Positions 8,920 through 19,100 of a stretch of 64,000 nt of DNA are shown one piece after another. The DNA is taken from NCBI RefSeq assembly GCF_017305915.1, contig NZ_JAFKJN010000029.1:1-64000 (forward strand), written 5' to 3'. The stretch is from Reyranella sp. (GTDB lineage Bacteria > Pseudomonadota > Alphaproteobacteria > Reyranellales > Reyranellaceae). The translations under genes and the position numbers were made by a program. A model generated the notes under the pieces. It worked only from the letters and a program-made list of their open reading frames with translations, was not told where the DNA came from and did no database searches. How positions within the stretch are numbered: position 1 is the stretch's first letter; every line of letters begins with the position of its first letter.

Positions 8920-11900
8920 TGAAAGTCGTGTGAGGCGATCTTGATGACCGGCCGGTCGAGGTGGATGCGGCTTCGATCGTAGGGCTGCTTGACGACGGGG
9001 CGGCCCTTGCCGGCGCGATGTCGCGTGGCGTTGGCCTCGGGCACCGGCACGCGACGGTCGCCGGGATCGGTGTTGACTTCATCGCCGCGGCCCGTGCGCA
9101 GCTCGAAGTGGCCGTCGAGGTCGGCGATGCGGTCTAGATCGGCCGACCAGTCCCACAGCCGTTCGGCGACGAGGTGGATCACGAGCCCGGGTTCTCCGTC
9201 CGCCTGCACGTCGCGCTGGACCTTGCCGGCGACACCGAGCAGGCGTGACCCCATGACGATCCGGCGATGGGCGTCGAACACTCGCGGCCAGACAACGAGA
9301 TTGGCGATGCCGAACTCGTCCTCCAGAGTGACGAACACCACGCCCGAGGCCGTTCCCGGCCGCTGGCGCACCAGCACCAGCCCCGCCATCTGCAGGAAGT
9401 CGCCAGTCTGGGCTTCGCGCAGCTTCTTCGAATCCGCCATGCGCCTATCCGACAGCGTCGGCCGCAGGAGTTGCAGCGGATGGGCGCGCAATGACATCGA
9501 GATCGTCGAGTAATCGTCGATCACCTGCTCGCCGAGCGTCAGCTTGGGCAGGCTGACCGACGGCTCGAGATCGCGCAGCTGCGGTCGCGCTTCCAGCAGC
9601 GGCAGCGACGCTTCGGAGAAGGCGCGTACCGCCCACAGCACGTCGCGCCGCGTCAGGCCCATCGAGGCGAAGGCATCGGCGCGTGCCAGCGCCAGGATCT
9701 GACGCTTGCTGAGCCCGCCGCGTCGCCACAGATCGGCCGGGTCGCGATAGGGCGTGGTGCGCCGTTCGACCATGCGCTTGATGTCGTCTTCCTTGAGGCC
9801 ATTCACTTGCCGAAACCCCAGCCGCAGGGCGCATCGTCCCCTCCCTAACCCTCCCCTTGTGGGGGAAGTAAGGGTGGGGGGCTCCAACGTGCAATCCCAG
9901 TCGCTGGCATTCACATCGGGTGGCCGCACCTCGACCTCGTGCTCGCGGGCATCGCGCACGAGCTGCGCCGGCGCATAGAAGCCCATCGGCTGGGAGTTGA
10001 GCAGGGCCGCGGCGAAGACTTCGGGGTAGTAGTACTTCACCCAGGACGAGACGTAGACCAGGATCGCGAAGCTCGCGGCATGGCTTTCCGGGAAGCCGTA
10101 TTCGCCGAAGCCCTCGATCTGCTTGAAGCAGCGTTCGGCGAACTCTTCCTCGTATTCGTTCTTCACCATGCCGTTGATGAAGTCGTTCTTCAGCTTGTGA
10201 ATGGTGCCCGCACGTCGGAAGGTCGCCATGGCGCGCCGCAGCTTGTCGGCTCTGGCCGGCGAGAATCCCGCGCAATCGATGGCGATCTGCATCGCCTGTT
10301 CCTGGAAGAGCGGCACGCCGCGCGTGCGCTTCAGGATGGCTTTCAGCTTGTCGCTGGAATACTCGATCTTGTCTTCGGGGAGGTCGCGGTTCTTGAGATA
10401 GGGATGCACCATGCCGCCCTGGATCGGGCCCGGCCGCACGATCGCCACCTCGACGACGAGGTCGTAGTAATCTTTCGGTTTCAGCCTGGGCAGCATCGAC
10501 ATCTGCGCCCGGCTCTCGACCTGGAACACGCCGACCGAATCGGCCTTGCACAGCATGCCGTAGACCTCGGGATCTTCGGGCGGCATGCCGAGATCGTGCT
10601 CTTCGCCGTAATGCCGTTTGATCAGGTCGAAGCTCTTGCGCAACGCCGTCAGCATGCCGAGCGCGAGGACATCGACCTTGTAGATCTTCAGCGCATCGAG
10701 ATCGTCCTTGTCCCATTCGACGACGGTGCGATCTTCCATCGCCGCGTTCTGAATAGGAACCAGTTCGATGAGGGGGCCTTCGGTCAGCACGAAGCCGCCG
10801 ACATGCTGCGAAAGGTGGCGCGGGAAGCCGCACAGGGTCGCCGACAGCTCGAGTGCCAGGGCGAGCCGCGGGTCGTGCACATCGAGGCCGGCTTCGACCA
10901 CGTGCTTGCGCTCGACGCCGCTCGAGCCCGAGCCCCACACCGTGTCGGCCATCACGCCCAAGGTGTCGGGCGACAGACCGAGCGCCTTGCCGACGTCGCG
11001 GATTGCGCTTCGGCTGCGATAGGCGATCACGGTGGCGGCCAGCGCGGCGCGGGTGCGGCCCTTGGTTTCGTAGATCCACTGGATGATCTTTTCACGGCGC
11101 TCGTGCTCGAAATCGACGTCGATATCGGGCGGCTCCTCGCGTTCGTTGGACAGGAAACGCTCGAACAGGACCTCGCTCCGATTGGTATCCACCTCCGTGA
11201 TGCCCAGGCAGTAACAGACGGAGGAATTGGCGGCGGATCCACGGCCTTGGCAAAGAATGCCCATCTCCCGCGACTTCTCGACGATCTCATGGACCGTCAG
11301 GAAGTACGGTGCGATCTCCTTGCTGGCGATCAGATCGAACTCTTTTCTCAGGTTCGTGACGACCTTCTCCGGGATTTCCGTGGGAAAGCGGCGAGCCGCC
11401 CCTTTCCAGGTAAGGCGCTCGAGCTTCTGCATCGGCGTCTCGCCGCCTTCGTACAGGACCGGATACTGGTAACGCAGTTGGTTGAGACTGAACTGGCAGC
11501 GATCGACGATCTCGCGGATGCGCTCGATCGCATGCAGATGCTTGCGGAACAGCCGCTCCATCTCGGCCGCCGGCTTGAGGTGCCGTTCGGCCGAGGCGAA
11601 GCGGCGGAAGCCCAGCTCCTCGACGGTGCATTTGAGGCGGATCGCGGCGACCACGTCATGCAGCGCCCGGCGCTCGGGCACGTGATAGTGCACGTCGTTG
11701 GTGGCGACGAGCTTCACCTTCATCTGCGTCGCGAGATTGTCGAGGTAGGCGACGCGTGTTGCATCGTCGCCACGGAACAGCATGGTGGCGGCGAGGTAGC
11801 AGCGGCCGCGGTAGAGGCCGGCGAGTCGGCGCAGCTTGTCGTGGAAGTCGGGATCCTCGATGTTCCGCGGCGGCAGGACGATGGCCAGGATGTGATCGGC

Positions 11901-12272
11901 GTACTGGGCGAGCATCTCGAAGGTAAGCTTGCACTCGCCCTTCGCCGCCTTCTCATTGCCTTTGCTCAACAGCAGTGACAGCCGCTTGTAGCCCTCGACA
12001 TTCATTGGATAGGCGAGCAACGAATAGCCATCGAGCGTTTCAAGTCGGGCACCGACCAGCAGCTTGATCCAGCTCTCTTCGGGAATGGCGGTGTCTTCGT
12101 AGTATTCCTTCACCGCCGAGTAGGCGCGCACCACGCCGGCCAACGTGTTGCGGTCGGCGATGCCGATCGCGTAATGGCCGAAGCTTGCCGCCTGGAAGAC
12201 CAGCTCGCCCGGGTGCGAGCCGCTGCGCAGGAAGCTGTAGTTGGTGGTGACCTGAAGCTCGGCGTACGGCAT
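8916..12272 (-). CDS. dnaE2: Error-prone DNA polymerase DnaE2 (ImuC)
   Basis: The C-family polymerase of the SOS mutasome, carrying out translesion synthesis with ImuA and ImuB. The PHP domain is at residues 1-~230. The palm contains PDIDVDFEHERREK with the catalytic aspartates, then the FPESHAASFAILVYVSSWVKYYYP region in separate short motifs (YGFPESHAASFA), the helix-hairpin-helix (HhH) part, and an OB domain (FVTLEDEFGIANLVVW). Length 1118 fits. I prefer ATG 12272 (MPYAELQVTTNYSFLR, four bases after the imuB stop); ATG 12293 would add seven residues. Around residues 800-818 there is an extra proline/threonine/glycine-rich stretch encoded by a palindromic DNA element (see repeat at 9838). 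Confidence 0.96.
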   Translation of the reverse strand: MPYAELQVTTNYSFLRSGSHPGELVFQAASFGHYAIGIADRNTLAGVVRAYSAVKEYYEDTAIPEESWIKLLVGARLETLDGYSLLAYPMNVEGYKRLSLLLSKGNEKAAKGECKLTFEMLAQYADHILAIVLPPRNIEDPDFHDKLRRLAGLYRGRCYLAATMLFRGDDATRVAYLDNLATQMKVKLVATNDVHYHVPERRALHDVVAAIRLKCTVEELGFRRFASAERHLKPAAEMERLFRKHLHAIERIREIVDRCQFSLNQLRYQYPVLYEGGETPMQKLERLTWKGAARRFPTEIPEKVVTNLRKEFDLIASKEIAPYFLTVHEIVEKSREMGILCQGRGSAANSSVCYCLGITEVDTNRSEVLFERFLSNEREEPPDIDVDFEHERREKIIQWIYETKGRTRAALAATVIAYRSRSAIRDVGKALGLSPDTLGVMADTVWGSGSSGVERKHVVEAGLDVHDPRLALALELSATLCGFPRHLSQHVGGFVLTEGPLIELVPIQNAAMEDRTVVEWDKDDLDALKIYKVDVLALGMLTALRKSFDLIKRHYGEEHDLGMPPEDPEVYGMLCKADSVGVFQVESRAQMSMLPRLKPKDYYDLVVEVAIVRPGPIQGGMVHPYLKNRDLPEDKIEYSSDKLKAILKRTRGVPLFQEQAMQIAIDCAGFSPARADKLRRAMATFRRAGTIHKLKNDFINGMVKNEYEEEFAERCFKQIEGFGEYGFPESHAASFAILVYVSSWVKYYYPEVFAAALLNSQPMGFYAPAQLVRDAREHEVEVRPPDVNASDWDCTLEPPTLTSPTRGGLGRGRCALRLGFRQVNGLKEDDIKRMVERRTTPYRDPADLWRRGGLSKRQILALARADAFASMGLTRRDVLWAVRAFSEASLPLLEARPQLRDLEPSVSLPKLTLGEQVIDDYSTISMSLRAHPLQLLRPTLSDRRMADSKKLREAQTGDFLQMAGLVLVRQRPGTASGVVFVTLEDEFGIANLVVWPRVFDAHRRIVMGSRLLGVAGKVQRDVQADGEPGLVIHLVAERLWDWSADLDRIADLDGHFELRTGRGDEVNTDPGDRRVPVPEANATRHRAGKGRPVVKQPYDRSRIHLDRPVIKIASHDFH
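9838..9882. repeat. Palindromic element inserted in frame within dnaE2
   Basis: An imperfect palindrome of about 45 bases: C-rich arm 9838-9856, loop TTGT, G-rich arm 9861-9880. On the coding strand of dnaE2 it is read as LEPPTLTSPTRGGLGRGR between WDCT and the ALRLGFRQVNG segment that is normally almost contiguous in DnaE2 proteins. Base composition is unlike the flanking codons (runs of C and G plus TTA/TAA-type triplets). The core resembles the intergenic palindromes at 4168-4264 and 49197-49218. Confidence 0.8.
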
Positions 12273-12276
12273 GACG

Positions 12277-13914
12277 TCACGCGCAAAAGCCATGCAGGAA
12301 CCACTTGGCCGCGTTCATCGGGCCGTCGCGGAACAGCCAGAAGCGGCCGCCGTCGTCGTCCTCGACGCGATAGTAGTCGCGCACCGGCGGCACGATGTTG
12401 GCCGGCATCACCTTGCCGCCGGGGCGCGGCCGCCACCATTCGTCGGCGATGCGCTCGGGCCCCTCGACCTTCACGACCTTGTGGGCGTGGCGGAGCCACA
12501 CGAACTGGCGCGGCGGATCGTCGGGCATCGCGGCCATGATCTCGACCAGCTCGGGCCGTTGCAGCAGGCGCGTCGGTCGTGGGCCTTTCATCGACGCGAG
12601 ACGCGCCCAGGCGCCTTCAGGAGCCGGTGGATCGGAGATCGGCGCGGTCGTTTGCACGCGCTCGGGGATGTGGCTGTCGCGCGGCAGCAGGCGCACGACG
12701 TTGTCCTTGCCGAGCCGGATCGCCAGCCGGTCGGCGAGATCGATCGTGCCGTCTTCGGCCAGCGGATTGCGCATCGCCGCCTCGGGCAAGGCATCTTGCG
12801 AGCCGGTCCATTCCTCGACCTCGGGCGCCGACAGGATCACCAGCTCGACGCCGAAACCGGGATCGAGCTCGCCGAGCTTCTCCTCGAACAGATTCATCAG
12901 CTTGGGCGCGTCGCGGTTGGGCCGGCTGGTGCCGATCGCCGTGCGATCGACCGATCCGTCGACGCGATAGAGCGCGATTTCGAGCTGGCGCGCGCCCACG
13001 CTCGCCTGCTCGAATTGCCGGCACAGCGCGGCCAGCAGGCGGCTGGTGGCGGCGGCGATGTCCTCGGGTCGGCCGATCGGCTCGGCGAAGGCGAGCCGCG
13101 TGCGGAAGGCGGGCGGCGGACGGCGCGGCTCGATCGGCTCGTCGATACGGCCCAGCGCCTGGTCGAGGCGGGTGAGCGGCTGGTCGCCGAAGCGGCGGGC
13201 GAGCGGCGCGCGCGGCAAGGAGTAGAGATCGCCGATGCGGCGCAGGCCGAGCTTGAGGAACGTCTCGAGGATCGGCTTGTCGAGACGCAGGCCATCGACC
13301 GGCAGCACGGCCAGCGCGTCGCGCTGGCCCTTGGCCGGGCAGAAGAGATCGGCCTGCTTCTCGGCAAAGCGGGCGAGCGCCCAGGCCGCGCCCGCGGTGT
13401 CGGCCATGGCGGCACGGCAGGCGAAGTCGTGACGGCTCAGCCGCTCGGTGAGATCGGCGAGCAGGGCGCGCTCGCCGGCTTCGCCCTTGTCGCTACCTTG
13501 GCCGAAGAGATGGCCGCAGCCCGTCACGTCGAGCAGCAGGCCCGCGTCGCCGCCGAAGCCGCCGGCGCTGCACGGATCGGTATCTTCCACGGCGACGGCA
13601 TCGCCCAGCGGGTCGATCGCCACCCACGGCGTGTAGCGATCGCACCAGCTGGCGAGGATCTCGATCAGGCGGCGATCGGCCTGGGGGTCGACGGGGGCGG
13701 TGACGAGATCGGGCAGCAGCGCGCGCGAATCGGCGAGCCGCATGTAGGGTCGCAGGCCCGCGGCGCGCGCATGCGGATTGACCGCCGCCAGACGCGGGCA
13801 GCTGTCGCGCCAGACGACAGTGGCCGCAGCCCTAGCCGACCAGTCTTTGGCGTTGAGGCGCGCCAGCCGATCCGTGCTGAGCTTGGGAAACCACAGCGAG
13901 ACGACGCGTTTCAT
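12277..13914 (-). CDS. imuB: ImuB, inactive Y-family polymerase of the SOS mutasome
   Basis: A 545-residue Y-family polymerase homologue that acts as the hub of the ImuA-ImuB-DnaE2 mutasome, contacting the beta clamp and DnaE2. It opens with MKRVVSLWFPKLSTDRLAR, the typical ImuB start, and has FACRAAMADTAGAAWALAR and the LRLGDL-like LGLRRIGDLYSLPRAPLARRFG thumb segment (given here in part: LRRIGDLYSLPRAPL). ImuB proteins lack the catalytic carboxylates of active Y-family enzymes. The ATG at 13914 is chosen because the frame upstream is low-complexity arginine/serine sequence over imuA. It overlaps the imuA end by 83 bases and is followed by dnaE2 after four bases, so the three are one operon. 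Confidence 0.94.
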   Translation of the reverse strand: MKRVVSLWFPKLSTDRLARLNAKDWSARAAATVVWRDSCPRLAAVNPHARAAGLRPYMRLADSRALLPDLVTAPVDPQADRRLIEILASWCDRYTPWVAIDPLGDAVAVEDTDPCSAGGFGGDAGLLLDVTGCGHLFGQGSDKGEAGERALLADLTERLSRHDFACRAAMADTAGAAWALARFAEKQADLFCPAKGQRDALAVLPVDGLRLDKPILETFLKLGLRRIGDLYSLPRAPLARRFGDQPLTRLDQALGRIDEPIEPRRPPPAFRTRLAFAEPIGRPEDIAAATSRLLAALCRQFEQASVGARQLEIALYRVDGSVDRTAIGTSRPNRDAPKLMNLFEEKLGELDPGFGVELVILSAPEVEEWTGSQDALPEAAMRNPLAEDGTIDLADRLAIRLGKDNVVRLLPRDSHIPERVQTTAPISDPPAPEGAWARLASMKGPRPTRLLQRPELVEIMAAMPDDPPRQFVWLRHAHKVVKVEGPERIADEWWRPRPGGKVMPANIVPPVRDYYRVEDDDGGRFWLFRDGPMNAAKWFLHGFCA

Positions 13915-14656
13915 CGTTCCACTCCAGGAGCCAGGATGGCGTCTCCTCGACCGATGGCAGGCCGAAGCGATTGCGCCGCAACTCGACCTGCCAGCGCGCC
14001 TGCACGAGATCGGGCGACGGCGCCGGTGCGACCGATGACGGCGCTGAAGCAATCCGCCAGCGCGTGGTGCAGACGCTTTGCGGCGGTGCCGGCTGCGGAC
14101 GCAGCAGCAGTGCCGGCACGCCATTCTTCTCCGCCGCGAGCGACAGCCGGCGCCCGGCCGTCGGATCGGCTGCGCGGGTCTCGCCCACGACCGCTGCGAT
14201 GCCGGGCGTGCGCAGGCCTTCCTCCATCGCCCAGAAGAGATCTTCCTCGCGCCGCGCCGTGACCATCAGCAGCCGCGCCGGATCGAACCAGGCGGCGATC
14301 GCCGGCGCATAGAGCGGCGCATCGGCGCCCGCCGGCTGGCGGCACCACAGCAGGGTGCCGGGGCCCAGGCGGCTCAGCAGGAAAGCGGTGAAACCCAGCG
14401 CCGCGCCGTCGTGGGCGGCGACCCGGCCGGACGGGGCGGGGCCTGCCTCGACCTCGTGCAGGGCGCCCGCCAGCAGGCCGCCGTCGGGCAGCAGCCGGTC
14501 GATCTCCGGCAGGCCGAGCGGCACGGTCTCCCGGCCCATCCGCTGGGCGCTATGGGCCCGTTCGAGCTGGCGTACCCGTTCACGCAAGGCGGCGGAGACG
14601 GGACCGCTGGCGTTGGCGGCAGGGGGAGCAAAGGCATTTGGGGAAATGACGGGCAT
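13832..14656 (-). CDS. imuA: ImuA, RecA-like mutasome component
   Basis: A 274-residue protein of the ImuA family, a RecA-fold protein required with ImuB and DnaE2 for damage-induced mutagenesis. The family pattern LGLPEIDRLLPDGGLLAGALHEVEA is present at ~47-71 (shown in part: PEIDRLLPDGGL), then GTLLWCRQ, a region with RLLMVTARREEDLFWAMEEGL, and VVGETRAADPTAGRRLSLAA (in part: DPTAGRRLSLAAEKNGVP). ATG 14656 is the first start after the promoter region. An SOS box lies 40 bases upstream, so LexA should repress the whole imuA-imuB-dnaE2 operon. Confidence 0.93.
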   Translation of the reverse strand: MPVISPNAFAPPAANASGPVSAALRERVRQLERAHSAQRMGRETVPLGLPEIDRLLPDGGLLAGALHEVEAGPAPSGRVAAHDGAALGFTAFLLSRLGPGTLLWCRQPAGADAPLYAPAIAAWFDPARLLMVTARREEDLFWAMEEGLRTPGIAAVVGETRAADPTAGRRLSLAAEKNGVPALLLRPQPAPPQSVCTTRWRIASAPSSVAPAPSPDLVQARWQVELRRNRFGLPSVEETPSWLLEWNDETRRLAVVSQAQHGSAGAPQRQRLVG

Positions 14657-14696
14657 CGCCCCCTCGTTTCTTTTCCAGCAAGGGTGTGATAAAAAT

Positions 14697-14711
14697 GTTC
14701 TGTTTTTGTTC
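14697..14711 (-). promoter_or_regulatory. LexA SOS box (GAAC-N7-GAAC) of the imuA operon
   Basis: On the minus strand the sequence is GAAC AAAAACA GAAC, a perfect direct repeat of the form GAAC-N7-GAAC known as the alphaproteobacterial LexA operator. It lies 40 bases before the imuA ATG, and imu cassettes are classical LexA targets. Confidence 0.9.
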
Positions 14712-14938
14712 TATTCCCTTGGAGAACGAGAGTCAACGGCCTGTCGTTTCCGGCCAAGGAGTGGATGGCAAATGGCAAAACCGCCCAAAAATGCACGCCA
14801 GCTTGCATTTTTGCCGGGCCACGGAGGCTGGCAAAACCCGCTGCGTGTCATTCTCAACTGGCTGTGTGACCCACCTCACAGACCATTACCGGATGGCTCC
14901 CTAGGGTGCGCTCACGGACGCTCAACAGGGAGACAACT
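14712..14938. promoter_or_regulatory. Divergent promoter region of imuA and the acyl-CoA dehydrogenase gene
   Basis: This spacer has lower GC content than its surroundings and holds the leftward promoter of imuA and the rightward promoter of the acyl-CoA dehydrogenase gene. AGGGAGA at 14927-14933 is the ribosome site of the latter. No further operator was recognised. Confidence 0.5.
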
Positions 14939-16111
14939 ATGAACGCCGTAACTTCCGACCAGATTCTGACCCAGGACATGCTGCAGGGCTTCGCCAAGCG
15001 GGCGGCCACCTACGACCGCGAGAATCGCTTCTTCACCGAGGACTTCGAGGTCCTCAAGAAGGCGGGCTACCTCACCATCAACGTGCCCAAGGAGCTGGGA
15101 GGCCGCGGCCTCACCTTGGCCGAGACGATGCGCGAGCAGCGCCGCATCGCCTACCACGCGCCGGCCACCGCGCTGGCGGTCAACATGCATCTCTACTGGG
15201 TGGGCGTCGCCGCCGACCTGTGGCGCATGGGCGACAAGTCGCTGGAGTGGATCCTGCGCGAGGCGATGGCGGGCGAGGTCTTCGCCGCCGGTCACGCCGA
15301 GCGCGGCAACGACCTGCCGGTCCTGCTGTCGACCGCCCAGGCCGAGAAGGTCGATGGCGGCTTCCGCATCACCGGCCACAAGATGTTCGGCAGCCTAGCC
15401 CCGGTCTGGACCCGCTACGGCCTGCACGCGATGTGGATGGACAACGGCCAGCCCAAGATCATCCACGCCTTCATGCCGCGCGACGCCAAGAACTACCGCA
15501 TCGACGCCAACTGGGACACGCTCGGCATGCGCGCCACGCGCAGCGACGACGTGCATCTGGAAGGCGCCTTCGTGCCCGACAAGTACATCGCCCGCATCCT
15601 GCCGGCCGGCACGCCGGACATGTTCATCGTCGCCATCTTCGCCTGGGCGCTGACGGGCTTTGCCAACGTCTATTGCGGCCTCGCCCGGCGGGCGATGGAC
15701 GTTGCCATCGACAACGTCAAGAAGAAGACCTCCATGGCGCTCACCCGCAGCATGGCCTACCACCCCGAGGTGCAGCACGCGATCGCCCAGATGCAGCTCG
15801 CCCTGGAGCCGATCGCGCCGCATCTCGACCACGTCGCGGCCGAATGGAGCGCCGGCGTCGACCATGGCGTGCTGTGGCCGGCCAAGTTCTGCGCCGCCAA
15901 GCACCACTCGGTCGAGGCCTGCTGGAAGATCGTCGACACCGCCATGGGCGTGTCGGGCGGCGCCGGCATGTTCAAGACCAGTGAGCTCGAGCGGATCTTC
16001 CGCGACGCCAGCTGCGGCCGCTTCCATCCGGCGAACTCGATGCTGACGCACGAGATCGTCGCCAAGACCGCGCTGGGCATCGATCTGGGTGAGCAGCCCC
16101 GCTGGGGCTGA
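14939..16111 (+). CDS. Acyl-CoA dehydrogenase family protein
   Basis: A 390-residue flavoprotein of the acyl-CoA dehydrogenase fold. The N-terminal helical domain has KAGYLTINVPKELGGRG. The middle domain has FAAGHAERGNDLPVLLSTA and GFRITGHKMFGSLAPVW, and the C-terminal helical domain has MGVSGGAGMFKTSELERIF with the DASCGRFHPANS end. The usual catalytic glutamate position is not certain, and the SLAPVW segment is more like the dibenzothiophene-monooxygenase/DszC-related subgroup, so an oxygenase or another substrate is possible. ATG 14939 has the SD AGGGAGA. The gene is monocistronic or leads into the cyclase gene six bases downstream. Confidence 0.85.
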   Translation: MNAVTSDQILTQDMLQGFAKRAATYDRENRFFTEDFEVLKKAGYLTINVPKELGGRGLTLAETMREQRRIAYHAPATALAVNMHLYWVGVAADLWRMGDKSLEWILREAMAGEVFAAGHAERGNDLPVLLSTAQAEKVDGGFRITGHKMFGSLAPVWTRYGLHAMWMDNGQPKIIHAFMPRDAKNYRIDANWDTLGMRATRSDDVHLEGAFVPDKYIARILPAGTPDMFIVAIFAWALTGFANVYCGLARRAMDVAIDNVKKKTSMALTRSMAYHPEVQHAIAQMQLALEPIAPHLDHVAAEWSAGVDHGVLWPAKFCAAKHHSVEACWKIVDTAMGVSGGAGMFKTSELERIFRDASCGRFHPANSMLTHEIVAKTALGIDLGEQPRWG

Positions 16112-16117
16112 TCCACC

Positions 16118-19100
16118 ATGGACATGCCCGATGATATAGTGCCCTGGAGTGGTGCCATGGAACCGGGCATACCTTCCGACCTCAAGACGTGGCTGTCCGG
16201 CATCGGACTGGGCAGCCATGCCGACCGTTTTGCCGAGCATGCGGTCGACTGGGACGTGCTGTTCGAGCTCACCGAGGCCGACCTGCGCGAGCTCGGCCTG
16301 TCGCTCGGCGACCGCAAGCGGCTGGTCCGGGCGCTGGCGGTCCTCCGGCAGGGGCAGGCCGAGCCGGCGCCGCTGCCGCGCCGGGACGCAACGGCGCCCA
16401 ACCTCGCCGCCGAGCGGCGGCAGATCACCGTGATGTTCGTCGACCTGGTCGGCTCGACGCCGATGTCGGAGAAGCTCGACCCCGAGGACATGCGCGACGT
16501 GCTGCGCGTCTTCCACGCCAACTGCGCCGCCGCGATCGAGGCGGAGGACGGCCACATCGCCCGCACCATGGGCGACGGCGTGCTGGTCTATTTCGGCTAT
16601 CCGCGCGCCCACGAGGACGACGCGGCGCGCGCCGTGCGCTCGGCGCTGGCGATCGTCGACGGCCTGCGCAAGACCAACGAGGGCCTGGCGGCGCAGCACG
16701 GCGTCAGCCTGCAGGCGCGCGTCGGCATCCATACCGGCCTGGTGGTGGTGGGCGATGTCGGCGCCGGCAGCGGCCGCGACAAGGAGGCGATCGTCGGCGA
16801 GACGCCCAACGTCGCCGCGCGCATCCAGGCGGCGGCGCAGCCCGACACCGTCGTGATCAGCGCCGCGACGCGGCGGCTGATCGAGAGCCAGTTCGCCTTC
16901 GATGACGCGGGCTATCGCTCGCTCAAGGGCGTGTCGACGCCGGTGCGGCTGTGGCGCGTCACCGGTCCTGCCGAATCGGTCGATCGCTTCGATGCGCGCG
17001 TGCTTCGCGGCCTGACGCCGCTGGTCGGCCGTGCCGCCGAGCTCGAGATGCTGCGCCAGCGCTGGAGCCAGGCGCGCGACAGCGAGATGCGCTGCGTGCT
17101 GCTGGTCGGCGAGGCCGGCATCGGCAAATCGCGCCTGATCCGCACCTTCCGCGACGCGCTGCGCGAGGAGCCGCATCAGTCGATCACCTGGTATTGCTCG
17201 GCCTCCTACCGCAACAGCCCGTTCTTTCCCGCCATCCTGTGGCTGAGCCGCGCGCTCAGCATCGACGCGCAGGAGGAAAGCAGCTTCGACCGGCTGCTGG
17301 TGGCGCTCGGCAGCCTGGGCGTGCGGCTGCCGGGGGCGACCGAGACGCTGTCGTCGCTGCTCGGCCTCGCCAACGCGGAGACGGCGGATACCTCGGAGAT
17401 CTCCGGGCTGGTGTTCAAACGCAAGGTGCTCGATGCGCTCGCCGCGACCATCGAGGCGATGGCCGAGCGCCAGCCGCTGTTCATGGCGATCGAGGACGCG
17501 CACTGGATCGATCCCTCGACGCTCGAGCTGCTGCGCGAGCTGCAGGAGCGCCTGCCGACCTCGCGGCTGATGATGCTGATCACCGCGCGGCCCGAGTTCA
17601 AGCCGGAGTGGCGGTACCCGCAGTTCGTGCAGGTCAATCTCGACCGCCTGTCGCGCCGCGAGCGCCAGGCGATGGTCGGGCAGATCACCGGCGGCAAGGC
17701 GCTGCCCGACTTCGTGATCGACACCATCGTCGCCCGCACCGACGGCGTGCCGCTGTTCGTCGAGGAGCTGACCAAGACCGTGCTCGAGGGCAATTCCTGG
17801 CGCGATGCCGGGACGCACTACGAGCTCGATGGGCCGTTCCAGGGCGTCGCCATCCCCGATTCGCTGCAGGGCTCGCTGCTGGCGCGGCTCGACCGGCTCG
17901 ACCCGATGGCCAAGGAGATCGCCCAGATCGGCGCCGCGATCGGCCGCGAGTTCGACCGCGACCTCGTGCGCATGGTCGCGCGCTGCGAGGAAGAGGTGCT
18001 GGAGGACGGGCTGGAGCAGCTGGTCGACGCCGAGATCGTGCAGCCGGTCCGGCTGCCGGTGATGTCGGGCATCAGCTACGCCTTCCGCCACGCTCTGATC
18101 CAGGATGCCGCCTACCAGTCGCTGCTGCTGGCGCGCCGCCGCCAGTATCACGCCCAGATCGCCGAAGTCCTCACCGCGGAGTACGCAGAGATGATCGCCG
18201 GACAGCCGGAAATCGTGGCCCAGCACCTGACCGCAGCCGACCAAATCGACCAGGCGATCAGCGCCTGGCACGGCGCCGGCGAAAGCGCGATCCGCCGCGG
18301 CGCCTATGCCGAGGCGCACAGCCATCTCGACCGCGGGCTGGAGCTGATCAAGCGGCTGCCCGGCGACGAGCGGGCGCGCTCCAAGCGGGCGCTGCCGATC
18401 CTGCTGGTGCGCGGCCGGGTCGAGGTCAAGAAGACGATGATCAAGTCGGCGGCGACCTATCGCGAGGTCGCCGACATCGCCCGCCGCAACGACCAGGCGA
18501 GCGAGCTCGCCGCGGCGGCGATCGGCCTCGCCGAGGCCGAGCAGCTCGCCACCATGTCGCCGACCCGCGAGAGCATCACCCTGGTCGAGGAGGCGCTCGC
18601 GGCCAACGCCGACGCCTCGCCGGCGCTGCGCTGCCGGCTGACCAGCGCGCTCGGCCGGGCGCTGATCCTGAACGGCGTGTTCGAGCGTGCGGCGGCAGTC
18701 ACCCGGCAGGCGCGGCAGATGGCCGAGGTGCTGGGCGACCAGCGCAGCCTGCGCGACGTGATGGCGAGCGAGATCCTGATGCTGCCGCCGCCGCTCGCGT
18801 CGGAGTTCGAAGAGCGGCGTCGCCACATCCGCCAGTTCTGCCGGCTGTCGGAGGCGGAGGGCGACATGCTCGACGCCATGTACGCCGTGGTCGTCGGCTG
18901 CAGCCGCTCGCTCGAGATGGGCGACCTCGAGGCCTTCGCCGAGAGCATCCCGCGCATCGAGGAGATGGCCAAGATCACCAACGCCGAGTCGGACCGCTGG
19001 ATGCTGCTCTGCCTGCAAGCGATGGGTGCCACCCTGCACGGCAACTACACCCTGGCCGAGCGGCGCGCGTCGGAGGCGGCGGCGGTGATCAGCGAGGCGG

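Noticed and set aside
13915..14124. N-terminal extension of ImuB
   Set aside because: Seventy arginine/serine/cysteine-rich residues out of frame over imuA; ImuB proteins begin at the MKRVVSLWFPKL segment.
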